Part shown: positions 42,733-52,452 of the stretch, piece by piece
Layout of the letters: every line of letters starts with the position of its first letter
How positions within the stretch are numbered: the stretch's first letter is position 1
Assembly (NCBI RefSeq): GCF_017549005.1
Contig: NZ_JAFYYT010000002.1
Coordinates: forward strand, 83,973 to 147,972
Direction of reading: 5' to 3'
DNA: 64,000 bases
DNA from: Ruminococcus sp.
Lineage (GTDB): Bacteria > Bacillota > Clostridia > Oscillospirales > Ruminococcaceae
Program-made: the position numbers and the translations under genes
The notes under the pieces: model-generated
What the model saw: only the letters and a program-made list of their open reading frames with translations
Databases searched by the model: none
Told to the model about the DNA's origin: nothing

Positions 42733-45195
42733 ATGGAACTATCATGGAAAAAATACGCAGCTGCTGTAACTGCGGCTGTTTGCCTGCTGGTTCCCGTAAC
42801 GGAAACGGGTATAGCAGGAGCTGAGGACAGCGCTCCCGGAGGTTGGGACAGCAACGAGATCTTTGGGACAATTTATACTCCTGATTACACTGATCCATGG
42901 GTCACCGGTCAGAACGGAGCTCTGGGCGGCTGGGGAGACCCGTATACTGAGGAAGTGGATGAGGTAAGCCTTTATGTTACGGAAACTCCCGATCCCACCG
43001 CAGAGGAGCTGAAGGCAGACCATATCAGCGGACAGAATGGCGCTATGTTCTATAATATAGATAAAAAGAGCGGCGAAAACGGTGAGTTTGATTTCAGCAG
43101 CGGCTTGCAGGACGGATTCAAGGCAAGCTGGTCCGATCTTGAGTCTCTCACTATCGAAAAGGGCAAAAGCTTCAAAAAGCCTGTAAGTGCGTCTTATTTC
43201 AGAGGCATCTCTGTGGATTACAGGGTGATCCTTGAGAACTTTACGGGGGAGCAGTTCGATATCGGAGCTAAATGCAGGATCGGCACAGGCGGCGACTCCC
43301 TTTATATCGTCAACCATTTCGGCGAATTTGTGCCCGGCGAGGATATGACCGAGCTTGTTCCATTTGAGCTGAACGGAATGAACTATCAGCTCTACAAGAA
43401 GAAAAGCATTGAAAAGATCGACGGTACAGGTGAGTATATCCACGAGGATTACTATATGGTATGCGTGAGGGATATCAAAGACCTCACCTCCGTACCTTCC
43501 ATAATTTCGTCTGTAATGATCAAGGATTTGATAAATGCAGTAAGTATGTCGTACAGCATACCTCCGCTCAGCAGCTGCGGTTTCTATGTGGATACTCACG
43601 GCGGCAGCGGTGATATGGAAGTGCAGTACATTCAGGCAAACTGCAATATCATGTCGGGAAATCCGGGAATGTACCCCTGGAATACCAATGTGTGGGGTAC
43701 TACCGAAAACGATGAAGACGCTCGATGTGTGCTCTATCCCGATGAGGACGGATATTATTATTACAACAGCGGCACACATCTTGCCGAGGATTTCAATTTT
43801 GTTAATATCGGAAGCGGTACTGAGATCACCTGCGTGAATGATTTCGGCAGCGGCGATAACAGTTCGCTGAATGTGAAATGCAGCAAGGATAATTTCCAGG
43901 TGGAGTCTGCCGAAAGGTTCTCTGCACTCGTCGGCAATGTGGGCGAACCGTTCAGAAAAGGCTCAACGTGGGGGGACGGCGGCTTCAGCTTTGGTCCTCT
44001 GTGGCCTGCTGACGAGGATTATGAGGAGTCGGAGATATCATACGATATAAGCGTTGATGTTTACAACTGCAGCGATGAGGAAGCCGAGTTCTCACTGGAA
44101 ATAGGTATGCCGTGGTCAGGATTCGACACTTCCGAGGAAGTTTCGGCTAAGACTGAGAAATATGATAAGAATATCGTTTGCAAAAAAACTGTAAAGCCTC
44201 ATGAGTGGGCAACTCTTTCAAATCCGAATTATGCTATGCCGAGAGCTCTGACGGGAGATCTTATCATGTATACGACTGACGAGATCGAGTATTACGCTGA
44301 TAATATTTACGTCAAACAGACTGAGGAAGTTTCAAATGTAAAGGGCGACATAAACGGCGACGGAGTCCTTGACTCTCTCGACCTTGCAAAGTACAGAAAG
44401 TCTTTCTTCACAGGCAGTCAGAAGAGAATACTGCCGCGCCGCGCTGATATCGACGGCGACGGAAATGTCCTCATGAACGATCTCGTGCTCCTGAAGAGGT
44501 TCCTGATGGGTATTGACAAGGAGTTCGCAGTTGTGGAAAATACCAGTGCTGACAAGCGCGAAAGCGGCGAGACAAACGGCTTCTACTACGAGAGCTTTAT
44601 CAAGGAAGGCGTGGGAGAGCTCGTTTACGATGTTAAGGAAAATGGCTGCTTCGACTGCAGCATATGCGTTTCCGATGAGGCGGCGTTTGAATGCGGAATG
44701 AAGCCCGAGGGCGGAGTCAAGCTTGATGAGGTCAGCTCGCTCTACCACGTTTATGAGGGCAATATAGCTTCAGAGGACGGATATCTCTTCGGTATCCACG
44801 GAACTTTTGCGGATTCGGACGACGAGTTCTACATAATCGAGGACAGCGGTCACGACAGCCGCTTTGCAGGTCTTGGCAATGCCACACATGCTAATATCGA
44901 AGGCTATAACTACAGATTCTACGTACTGAACAAGACGAGGGAAACTCCCGATGGCAAGGTGCGCTATAAAGAGTACTGGAGCGTTCTCGACGATTGCCAC
45001 AATTACAGTAAGTGCTGCATCGACGTGGGTGGTCAGATAAACATCCTCAAGCACTTGGGCAATTATGAGAAATACTTCGGTGTTAAGCTCACTGACAGAA
45101 CGCTGAGCAGTATCGGCGTTTATGTGGGCGGCAGCAGGCAGTACAGCCCGTCATTCAGCGTCACAAGGAATGAACTGTTTATCGGCAGGGAATAA
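42733..45195 (+). CDS. Cellulosomal protein: GH11-like module, beta module, internal dockerin, second GH11-like module
   Basis: An 820-residue secreted protein of unknown activity. A signal peptide (1 to about 30, ends AGA) is followed by module A (about 60-300), a beta-rich stretch (300-530), a dockerin-like pair of Ca loops (about 537-600: DINGDGVLDSLD, DIDGDGNVLMND), and module B (about 610-820). Modules A and B both read like GH11 xylanases: B has DEFYIIEDSG, then NYRFYVLNKTR, then YKEYWSV, matching EYYIVxxxG, YxIYxxxR and QYWSVR. In A the nucleophile position is lost (DSLYIVNHFG). Neither shows the acid/base TEGY motif. They may bind sugar rather than cleave it. AAGGAGGG precedes ATG 42733. 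Confidence 0.72.
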   Translation: MELSWKKYAAAVTAAVCLLVPVTETGIAGAEDSAPGGWDSNEIFGTIYTPDYTDPWVTGQNGALGGWGDPYTEEVDEVSLYVTETPDPTAEELKADHISGQNGAMFYNIDKKSGENGEFDFSSGLQDGFKASWSDLESLTIEKGKSFKKPVSASYFRGISVDYRVILENFTGEQFDIGAKCRIGTGGDSLYIVNHFGEFVPGEDMTELVPFELNGMNYQLYKKKSIEKIDGTGEYIHEDYYMVCVRDIKDLTSVPSIISSVMIKDLINAVSMSYSIPPLSSCGFYVDTHGGSGDMEVQYIQANCNIMSGNPGMYPWNTNVWGTTENDEDARCVLYPDEDGYYYYNSGTHLAEDFNFVNIGSGTEITCVNDFGSGDNSSLNVKCSKDNFQVESAERFSALVGNVGEPFRKGSTWGDGGFSFGPLWPADEDYEESEISYDISVDVYNCSDEEAEFSLEIGMPWSGFDTSEEVSAKTEKYDKNIVCKKTVKPHEWATLSNPNYAMPRALTGDLIMYTTDEIEYYADNIYVKQTEEVSNVKGDINGDGVLDSLDLAKYRKSFFTGSQKRILPRRADIDGDGNVLMNDLVLLKRFLMGIDKEFAVVENTSADKRESGETNGFYYESFIKEGVGELVYDVKENGCFDCSICVSDEAAFECGMKPEGGVKLDEVSSLYHVYEGNIASEDGYLFGIHGTFADSDDEFYIIEDSGHDSRFAGLGNATHANIEGYNYRFYVLNKTRETPDGKVRYKEYWSVLDDCHNYSKCCIDVGGQINILKHLGNYEKYFGVKLTDRTLSSIGVYVGGSRQYSPSFSVTRNELFIGRE

Positions 45196-45200
45196 GTCAA

Positions 45201-45247
45201 AAACAGTCATAAAGGAGAGCTGCTTCTTTATGACTGTTTATTTTTTG
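45201..45247 (+). terminator. Terminator of the double GH11-like dockerin gene
   Basis: A perfect 14-bp stem (AAACAGTCATAAAG / CTTTATGACTGTTT) followed by ATTTTTT. Confidence 0.95.
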
Positions 45248-45445
45248 GGGTATAAAGCTAAAGACATTCACATAACCCAAAATCCATGAAAACAATATCT
45301 CTGTGAGGTGGAGTGACATGGTTTTTATCACGGTAAAACTGTTCAATGAAGATACTATTTATAACACATGAACCTTCATTCGGCATTTTCGCTGTTTATG
45401 TCAGAATTTTCCTGATATAAACACTTCTTTTTTGTTATTTACATA

Positions 45446-45473
45446 TTGGCAAAACCCGGATTTGTGTTATAAT
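45446..45473 (+). promoter_or_regulatory. Promoter of a short open frame upstream of the BspA-like gene
   Basis: TTGGCA, a 16-bp spacer, TATAAT. The start is near 45480. Its only immediate target is the 11-codon frame at 45511; it could also read through to the BspA-like gene. Confidence 0.6.
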
Positions 45474-45510
45474 AAATATCATTAAAGATTTTGAAAAGAG
45501 GAAAATATTT

Positions 45511-45546
45511 ATGAATCACAAGAAGAAAGAGCTTCTCATAAAATAA
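45511..45546 (+). CDS. Eleven-residue open frame, leader peptide or gene remnant
   Basis: AGAGGA lies before ATG 45511, and the frame reads MNHKKKELLIK then TAA. Promoter, ribosome site and start codon are well formed. It could be a leader peptide or the start of a decayed secreted protein (basic N-terminus). Nothing coding follows until 45756. Confidence 0.3.
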   Translation: MNHKKKELLIK

Positions 45547-45755
45547 AAACTTTGTATTCATGTACTTGCTGAATAAAAAAGCCTCTTTGCTGACGGTTAT
45601 GCAGTTCGTTCTATGGTATGAAAAGGTAAATGTGAATATTTTGTAAATTCTACGTGAAATTATATCTTTTTTTACCCAAATATGCTATAATATTTATGCA
45701 CACTGAAACAGTTGCACAACAAATAAACCAAAATAACAGCAAGGAGGCTCCATTT

Positions 45756-47825
45756 ATGACAAACAAATGGAAAAAAACTGCCGCATTTGCGCTTTCATTA
45801 GCAATCGTGGCAGTAAATTCAGCAAGTGCATGGTCAAACACTAACGCAATTGTTGCAAAAGCAGCAGAAACAAACGACGTTGCTATCACAGCGGATAGTG
45901 AAGAAGGTGAAACACCTGTTCTCGTCGCTTCTGAAAAGGAGGAAAAGGACGAGACATATTATGATGAAGAGACAGCAACTCTCCACCTTAAGGGTTATAT
46001 CCGCAACGCTGAGGACGGTTCGGGTCTTGTATTACCTGAGGGAATCGACAGATGGTACATCGAGAGTATCGTAGCAGATGAAGGAACCGTATTCCCTGAG
46101 AACTGCAGAAACTTATTCGGAAATCTGTCTTATGTATGGTCGATCGACCTGAAAAATGCCGACACCTCAAATGTTACCGATATGTCAATGATGTTCTGGG
46201 GATTAGGTACGGAGGAGCTTGACCTGAGCGGCTTTGATACAAGCAAGGTCACAAATATGCGCGAAATGTTCAGCTGCTCATTCATTTCTTCTCTTGATCT
46301 CAGCAGCTTTGATACAAGCAATGTAACCGATATGGCATTCATGTTCAGCTACGCTAACTTTAACAATACTGATCTCAGCGGCTTTGACACAAGCAAGGTT
46401 ACTGATATGTCTGGAATGTTCATTTGTACAAATTCAAGCACTCTTGATCTTACAAGCTTTGACACTTCAAATGTTACAGAAATGTACGATATGTTTGCAG
46501 GCAGCCGACGCCTTGAAACAATTTATGTAAGCGACAAGTGGTCTGTTGAAAATGTTGACAGCGAGCAGTATTCCGATGAGGGTATGTTTTTTGACTGCAT
46601 CTGCCTTAGCGGCGGTAACGGAACAGTTTACGATCCTGACTTTGTCGGTGCCGAGTATGCACGTATAGACGGCGGCGCAGCAGCTCCCGGATATCTCTCG
46701 GCTGTTGGCGATAAAAAGGATCTCAGCTATTTCGACAAGAAGACAAGCACTCTTCACCTCAAGGGCTATGTAAAGAACAGCGATACTTTTGAAGGAATCA
46801 TTCTTCCCGAGGGAATCAATAAAGAAGACGTTCTTCACATCGTTGCCGATGAGGGAGCTATTCTTCCTGCATACAGCGGAGAGTTGTTCATTGATATGAC
46901 AAATCTTGAAACAGTTGATCTGAAAAATGCTGTTACATCGATCGTTGTAAATATGAGCAGTCTGTTCAACAGATGTGAAAACCTTGTATCTATCGACTTC
47001 GGCGATTTTAATACAAGCAAAGTCAATGATATGTCTTTCATGTTCTTCGGCTGCGAAAAGCTGACTGATATTGACCTCAGCAGCTTCGATACATCAAATG
47101 TAAACTATATGTACAATATGTTTGATGGCTGCGTAAGCCTTGCATCACTTGATCTCAGCAGCTTTGATACAGGCAATGTATGGGATATGGGCAGTATGTT
47201 CAGCGGTTGTTCGTTTGAGTCCATCGATCTCAGCAATTTTGATACAAGAAATGTAAGCTATATGAACAATATGTTCGGCGGCTGCGCTGATCTTGAATCA
47301 CTCGACCTCAGCAGCTTCGATACGACCTATGTTTGCAGCATGAGCTATATGTTCTCAGGTTGTTCTTCACTTTCATATGTTGACCTGAGCAGCTTCAGCA
47401 CATCAAATGTTTTTGATATCTCTTATATGTTCGGCGGCTGCCAGAGCCTTGAAGTACTTGACCTGAGCAAGTTTGACCTGAGCAATGTTATGATGATCGA
47501 CGGTATGTTCTACGACTGCTCTGAGCTCAGCACAATATATGCAGGCGTAAAGTGGACAACAAGAAACGTAGATACATCATGGGGCGTATACGACGTATTC
47601 GAGGGCTGCTATAACCTCGTAGGCGGCGCAGGAACAACATATGACCCGTATAATACAGGTATCTCATATGCACGTATCGACGGCGGAAGACTTCTTCCCG
47701 GTTACCTTACCGCAGATCCTGATATCGTAAAGAATACTGTTAAGGAAGGCGTGAAGGACATCAAGTCTATCGCTGATACAGTCAAGGATTTACTGGACAG
47801 ATACAATCCATTCAAAAGATATTGA
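45756..47825 (+). CDS. BspA-type surface protein with two DUF285 repeat blocks
   Basis: A 689-residue secreted protein. A signal peptide (1 to about 33, ends AKA) is followed by two similar halves. Each begins with a TLHLKGY segment (about 65 and 330) and carries repeats of 24-25 residues with the pattern LDLSSFDTSNVTDMSxMFxGC (DUF285, BspA_like). Each ends with YARIDGG...PGYL. Such repeats form leucine-rich-like solenoids found on gut and oral bacterial surfaces, and may bind proteins or plant material. There is no dockerin and no LPXTG; the C-terminus is a basic amphipathic helix. AAGGAGG precedes ATG 45756. A TATAAT at 45685 may be the promoter. Confidence 0.88.
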   Translation: MTNKWKKTAAFALSLAIVAVNSASAWSNTNAIVAKAAETNDVAITADSEEGETPVLVASEKEEKDETYYDEETATLHLKGYIRNAEDGSGLVLPEGIDRWYIESIVADEGTVFPENCRNLFGNLSYVWSIDLKNADTSNVTDMSMMFWGLGTEELDLSGFDTSKVTNMREMFSCSFISSLDLSSFDTSNVTDMAFMFSYANFNNTDLSGFDTSKVTDMSGMFICTNSSTLDLTSFDTSNVTEMYDMFAGSRRLETIYVSDKWSVENVDSEQYSDEGMFFDCICLSGGNGTVYDPDFVGAEYARIDGGAAAPGYLSAVGDKKDLSYFDKKTSTLHLKGYVKNSDTFEGIILPEGINKEDVLHIVADEGAILPAYSGELFIDMTNLETVDLKNAVTSIVVNMSSLFNRCENLVSIDFGDFNTSKVNDMSFMFFGCEKLTDIDLSSFDTSNVNYMYNMFDGCVSLASLDLSSFDTGNVWDMGSMFSGCSFESIDLSNFDTRNVSYMNNMFGGCADLESLDLSSFDTTYVCSMSYMFSGCSSLSYVDLSSFSTSNVFDISYMFGGCQSLEVLDLSKFDLSNVMMIDGMFYDCSELSTIYAGVKWTTRNVDTSWGVYDVFEGCYNLVGGAGTTYDPYNTGISYARIDGGRLLPGYLTADPDIVKNTVKEGVKDIKSIADTVKDLLDRYNPFKRY

Positions 47826-47849
47826 TAACAGATCAGAATAATATTTTCG

Positions 47850-47877
47850 GAGCGGCTTATCCAAGCCGCTCTTTTTT
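47850..47877 (+). terminator. Terminator of the BspA-like gene
   Basis: GAGCGGCTT-atcc-AAGCCGCTC followed by TTTTTT. Confidence 0.95.
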
Positions 47878-47892
47878 CTTCTGTATGGGCTG

Positions 47893-47921
47893 TTGCGTTC
47901 AAATGTAAGCTGTGATATAAT
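47893..47921 (+). promoter_or_regulatory. Promoter of the MATE transporter gene
   Basis: TTGCGT, a 17-bp spacer, TATAAT. Confidence 0.75.
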
Positions 47922-47990
47922 ATATAGGCAGAGAAAACATCCGCACTTTTTTTGAAGAGACAAGTTTTATATAAAGGACAGTTGCAGATA

Positions 47991-49355
47991 ATGGAAAACA
48001 AAGAGGACAGACGTATTTATACGCTTAGTCAGGAAGCTCCTTTCAAAGCAGTCATAAAGATGAGCATACCCCTGATATTCGGTATGTTCATCATGGTTCT
48101 TTACAATCTGGTGGATACGTACTTCATCGGGCTTACAAAAGATGACTATCAGATGGCAGCGGTGAATCTTGCTTATCCTGTTATGATGGTCACTGTTGCA
48201 ATATCAAATATGATAGGCACGGGAGCTTCTTCGTTTATCGCCCGCTGTCTCGGAGCAAATGAAAAGGAAAAGGCGGCGCATACACTGACCGCCGCCTTTC
48301 TGCTGACGTTTATAAACAGCATGATCGTTATGTGCATCGGACTTGGCTTTCTGCCTGCTTTGGTACGGCTTCTCGGAGCAAAGGACAACACCTTTCTGTA
48401 TACAAGGCAGTACGTTCAGGTCATACTGGCAGGCAGCTTCTTCACTATGGGAAGCTATACAACAGGGGCTCTGCTGAGAAGCGAGGGCTCTGTCCGGTAT
48501 TCAATGACGGGAATGATAGTCGGGACGCTTATGAATATCGCCCTTGATCCGCTGTTTATTTTTACGCTGGATATGCAGATACGCGGAGCTGCTGTTGCTA
48601 CTGTCATCAGTAATGCGGCAGGCTTCGGAGTATCGCTCCTGTATTACCTGCGCGGAAAAACTCTGCTTCGTCCGTCTGTCAGGCTGATAAAGCCGACAAA
48701 GGAGATCCTTTCGGAGATATACTGGATCGGAGTACCTGCGTCTTTGGAAACTCTCCTGACTTCGGCGGCTTATACGGTAAATAATAACCTTGCCGTGAAT
48801 TACAGCGAACTTACAGTAACGGCTATGGGCATAGCTCAGAAGTTACTGTCTCTCGGAAACTATGTCTATCAGGGCTTTGCGTCGGGTACGCAGCCTGTCA
48901 TGGGATATAATTACGGTGCGCGGAATGCGGACAGAATGCGTAAGGTGCTGAAAGCAGGAGTTATTACGGTAACGGGGACAGAGCTCGTTCTAATGCTGAT
49001 ATATTGCGTATCTGCACCGCAGCTGACAGACATTTTCACTGATTCCGAAGAGGTGATAAGAATCGGTTCTCACGTTATGCGCCGGCTGATGTTTATTCTT
49101 CCGTTCGTCGGAACGGTATCAATGTGCCGTATGTCGTTTCAGGCAATGGGAAAACCGCAGTATGCTTTCGGAATAACACTTATACGTCAGCTTATCCTGT
49201 ATATACCGCTGCTTCTGCTTTTGAACGGCATTTTCGGCTTTGACGGTATGCTGTGGGCTCAGCCTGTCACAGAGGCGGTAATGATGGGAGTTTCACTTAT
49301 ACTGCTAACAAGTGTTATCGGGCGTATTTCTGACAATAAAGGCAGGTCTGTCTGA
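47991..49355 (+). CDS. MATE family efflux transporter
   Basis: A 454-residue membrane protein with twelve predicted helices. MATE features are PLIFGMFIMVLYNLVDTYFIG in helix 1, GTGASSFIARCLGANEKEKA after helix 2, and FASGTQPVMGYNYGARNADRM in the second half. It would export cationic drugs or metabolites by Na+ or H+ antiport. ATG 47991 (ENKEDRRIYTLS) follows AAAGGA; an in-frame extension to 47952 is rejected. Confidence 0.93.
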   Translation: MENKEDRRIYTLSQEAPFKAVIKMSIPLIFGMFIMVLYNLVDTYFIGLTKDDYQMAAVNLAYPVMMVTVAISNMIGTGASSFIARCLGANEKEKAAHTLTAAFLLTFINSMIVMCIGLGFLPALVRLLGAKDNTFLYTRQYVQVILAGSFFTMGSYTTGALLRSEGSVRYSMTGMIVGTLMNIALDPLFIFTLDMQIRGAAVATVISNAAGFGVSLLYYLRGKTLLRPSVRLIKPTKEILSEIYWIGVPASLETLLTSAAYTVNNNLAVNYSELTVTAMGIAQKLLSLGNYVYQGFASGTQPVMGYNYGARNADRMRKVLKAGVITVTGTELVLMLIYCVSAPQLTDIFTDSEEVIRIGSHVMRRLMFILPFVGTVSMCRMSFQAMGKPQYAFGITLIRQLILYIPLLLLLNGIFGFDGMLWAQPVTEAVMMGVSLILLTSVIGRISDNKGRSV

Positions 49356-49373
49356 ATAAGGAATGGAGTAGTA

Positions 49374-50069
49374 ATGAGTATGGCAAAGGAAAAAAGATCG
49401 GCTTCTGAGCTTATAGGCAGGTATCTGCTGTTTCTTTCGGGACTTTTTATCGCATCAATGGGCGTAGCGTTCTCGACAAAAGCAGGACTTGGGACATCGC
49501 CTGTTGCTTCTGTACCGTATTCTGTTTCGCTTGTAAGTGATATGCTGTCTTTCGGAGGCTGGCTGAATATGCTCAGCGTGATACAGATCGCAGTACAGAT
49601 CATCGTTATGAAAGGCAAGTGCGATTACATCGAGATAGCAGTCCAGACAGTGCTTGCATTCGTATACGGTTATCTTACAAACTTTTCTGTTTGGCTCATA
49701 AGGGATATAAGCGTAACAGCGTATGCTGCAAGGTTTGCTTTTATGCTCCTCGGCTGTGCGGTACTCGCGTTCGGGATATGGGTACAGTTCAGGGGGGCAG
49801 TTGCAATGCTGCCGGGAGAAGCAATGAATCGTGCCGTCAGCAGGGTCAGCGGGTTCAAATATGAGAATGTAAAGATATTCTTCGATATCCTTTACATCGC
49901 TGCCGCAGCTGTCATATGCCTGATCTTCATGGGAGAGCTTAAAGGAGTACGCGAGGGCAGTATCATTGCTGCGATTCTGGTCGGAAGTATAATAAAGCTG
50001 TATAACTTTATTTTCAACAGACTTAGAAAAGGCAGCGATCATAAGAATACAGCTCCGTTGAATAAATAA
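49374..50069 (+). CDS. YczE/YyaS/YitT-like membrane protein
   Basis: A 231-residue protein with five or six helices. FLSGLFIASMGVAFSTKAGLGTSPVASVPYSLS-like start and PGEAMNRAVSRVSGFKYENVKIFFDI match the YczE/DUF6198 family. The role is unknown. GGAG precedes the ATG. It starts 19 bases after the MATE gene and is likely co-transcribed. Confidence 0.85.
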   Translation: MSMAKEKRSASELIGRYLLFLSGLFIASMGVAFSTKAGLGTSPVASVPYSVSLVSDMLSFGGWLNMLSVIQIAVQIIVMKGKCDYIEIAVQTVLAFVYGYLTNFSVWLIRDISVTAYAARFAFMLLGCAVLAFGIWVQFRGAVAMLPGEAMNRAVSRVSGFKYENVKIFFDILYIAAAAVICLIFMGELKGVREGSIIAAILVGSIIKLYNFIFNRLRKGSDHKNTAPLNK

Positions 50070-50096
50070 TGGTCATAAAAACGGGATAAAAATGCT

Positions 50097-51224
50097 ATGA
50101 ATAATAAACTGAAAAGAATCGGAAAGAAAACAATGATAATAACTGCTGTAATCGCTGTGATACTATTCATTCTTATGCTTGCCGTATTTCCGCCAAGCAG
50201 GGGAAGGATAACAAATAAAAATCATGCCGAGGTATGCGAAAAAACATTCCTTGATGTGAACGGGACTAAACTCGGAATGGTTATAAAAGGAGCAAAAGCG
50301 GATAACCCGGTCTTGCTGTTTATGGGCGGAGGTCCGGGCATACCCGAATACTGGATGGAGTACGAATATCCGACAGGTATTGACGAGTATTTCAATGTGT
50401 GCTATTTATGCTACAGAGGCACTGCATTGTCTTATGATCCTGATCTGCCGCCTGAAACTTTGACCTCAGAGCAGATGAAGCTTGACGCGGTCGGAGTGAC
50501 CGACTACCTCAGGGAACGTTTCGGTCAGGAAAAGATATACCTTATGGGACACTCCTTCGGCACTACTATCGCCTTGAAGCTGGCTGCGGAATATCCTGAA
50601 AAATACAAGGCTTACATAGCTATGAGCATGAGTGTTGATAAAGTCAGGTCTGAGAGAAAGGCTTATCACTATATGCTTGAACAGTACAAAAAAGACGGCA
50701 ATAAAAAAATGGTTTCCGAAATGGAGCAGTATTATGATATGTTCAGCGACGAGAGCGTTGAACCTGATATGTCGTGTGAGAAAATGCACTTATATTTTGC
50801 AAAGACCCGTGATAAAGCTATGCACGAAAACGGAGTCGGAACTCTTCATAACATGGACTCTGTGATTACGGGAATATTTTTCCCTACACTGAAAATGACG
50901 GATTTTACTCAGAAGGAAAGACTGAACATATGGCGCGGCAAGTCCTTTGTATCAAAAGCTGAGGTTTCATCGGGGAATTTTAAAGCAGCCGATGTGACAA
51001 AACAGCTTGACATACCGTTTTACGTATTGGCAGGCAAATATGATATGACTACAGATTATGAGCTGCAGAAAGAGTATTTCCAGCTTGTTCAGGCTGATAT
51101 AAAAGGATTTTACACGTTTGAAGATTCGGCGCACAGTCCTTTGTTTGAAGAACCTGAGAAAGCAGGTAAAATTCTTGCCGAAGACGTAATAAACAATAAA
51201 ACCGGGCTTGCTGACAGCTTTTGA
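50097..51224 (+). CDS. Alpha/beta hydrolase with N-terminal membrane anchor
   Basis: A 375-residue protein. One membrane helix (about 13-33) is followed by an alpha/beta hydrolase fold: oxyanion segment GGGPGIPEYWMEY, nucleophile elbow GHSFGTTIAL, late Asp in AGKYDMTTDYE and His in EDSAHSPLFEEPE. The triad is therefore complete. It resembles prolyl aminopeptidase-like hydrolases; the substrate is unknown. The SD is weak. It probably belongs to the MATE-YczE run. Confidence 0.88.
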   Translation: MNNKLKRIGKKTMIITAVIAVILFILMLAVFPPSRGRITNKNHAEVCEKTFLDVNGTKLGMVIKGAKADNPVLLFMGGGPGIPEYWMEYEYPTGIDEYFNVCYLCYRGTALSYDPDLPPETLTSEQMKLDAVGVTDYLRERFGQEKIYLMGHSFGTTIALKLAAEYPEKYKAYIAMSMSVDKVRSERKAYHYMLEQYKKDGNKKMVSEMEQYYDMFSDESVEPDMSCEKMHLYFAKTRDKAMHENGVGTLHNMDSVITGIFFPTLKMTDFTQKERLNIWRGKSFVSKAEVSSGNFKAADVTKQLDIPFYVLAGKYDMTTDYELQKEYFQLVQADIKGFYTFEDSAHSPLFEEPEKAGKILAEDVINNKTGLADSF

Positions 51225-51302
51225 TCAGCAGGGGAATGACAGAATCGTAAATTAGTGCATTTGAAAATGCTATAATAGCATAAAAATATCGGAGGAGCAA
51301 AA

Positions 51303-52442
51303 ATGAAAGCAGTTATCGCTATGGATTCATTCAAAGGCAGCATTTCTTCCGTCGAAGCAGGGAATGCTGTGGCAGATGGGATACGACGGGCCATTCGTGA
51401 CGCAGAAACGGTCATCAAGCCTGTTGCCGACGGCGGAGAGGGAACTGTTGAAGCTCTTGTTAAGGGGCTGAACGGGCGATCATGCAAAGCGGAGGTCTCC
51501 GATCCTCTCGGCAAAAAAATAACCGCAAGTTACGGCATTCTTCCCGACAATACTGCAGTGATTGAAATGGCTGCGGCTTCGGGAATTACTCTGATCGCCC
51601 CTTTTGCAGACGCTCCAATGTACACAACAACCTATGGCACAGGTGAACTCATACTTGACGCCATAAACCGCGGCTGCCGCAATTTCATTATCGGTATCGG
51701 CGGCAGCGCAACAAATGACGGCGGTATCGGCTTTTTGCAGGCTCTCGGTTTCGGTATGCTTGACAGTAATGGTCAGCAGGTCGGATTCGGTGCAAGAGGT
51801 CTTTCGCAGCTTGCGGAAATAACTGACAGGAATGTTATACCCGAACTGAAGGAGTGCAGCTTCAGGGTCGCCTGCGACGTTACAAATCCTCTCTGCGGTG
51901 AAAACGGGTGCAGTATGGTGTTCGGACCTCAGAAATCTGCCTGCGCTACATCTATAGCAATTATGGACATAGCCATGCAAAACTATGCCGAACTCACCAA
52001 AAACTATAATCCGGCAGCTTCTCCCGATACAAGCGGCGCAGGTGCAGCAGGCGGTCTTGGATTTGCGCTGATGTATTATCTCGATGCCGGGTTTGAACCG
52101 GGCATTGACCTGATAATCCGTGAAACAAAGCTTGAAGCTGCTATAAAGGACGCAGATATAGTCGTCACAGGGGAGGGATGTCTCGACAGTCAGACCGCTA
52201 TGGGAAAAGCTCCTGTCGGAATTGCAAGGATAGCTAAGAAATATGACAAGCCCGTTATCGCGTTCAGCGGAGCAGTCAGAAACGGAGCAGAATTATGCAA
52301 TCAGAACGGCATAGACGCATATTTCCCGATACTAAGGGCAGTCTCAACACTTGAGCAGGCTATGGACAGCTCCAATGCTTACCGCAATCTTGCTGATACA
52401 GCGGAACAGGTCTTCAGAACGATAAAACTATTTTCAAAGTGA
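51303..52442 (+). CDS. Glycerate kinase
   Basis: A 379-residue enzyme of the GlxK/GckA family that phosphorylates D-glycerate. KAVIAMDSFKGSISSVEAGNAVADGI, VADGGEGTVEAL, GIGGSATNDGGIGFLQALG and SGAGAAGGLGFAL are family motifs. GGAGGAG precedes the ATG. It is followed 10 bases later by carbonic anhydrase. Confidence 0.95.
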   Translation: MKAVIAMDSFKGSISSVEAGNAVADGIRRAIRDAETVIKPVADGGEGTVEALVKGLNGRSCKAEVSDPLGKKITASYGILPDNTAVIEMAAASGITLIAPFADAPMYTTTYGTGELILDAINRGCRNFIIGIGGSATNDGGIGFLQALGFGMLDSNGQQVGFGARGLSQLAEITDRNVIPELKECSFRVACDVTNPLCGENGCSMVFGPQKSACATSIAIMDIAMQNYAELTKNYNPAASPDTSGAGAAGGLGFALMYYLDAGFEPGIDLIIRETKLEAAIKDADIVVTGEGCLDSQTAMGKAPVGIARIAKKYDKPVIAFSGAVRNGAELCNQNGIDAYFPILRAVSTLEQAMDSSNAYRNLADTAEQVFRTIKLFSK

Positions 52443-52452
52443 GGTAACAGCT

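Noticed and set aside
51049-51514. Minus-strand frames over the alpha/beta hydrolase-glycerate kinase junction
   Set aside because: They are antisense to two well-supported genes and have no ribosome sites.
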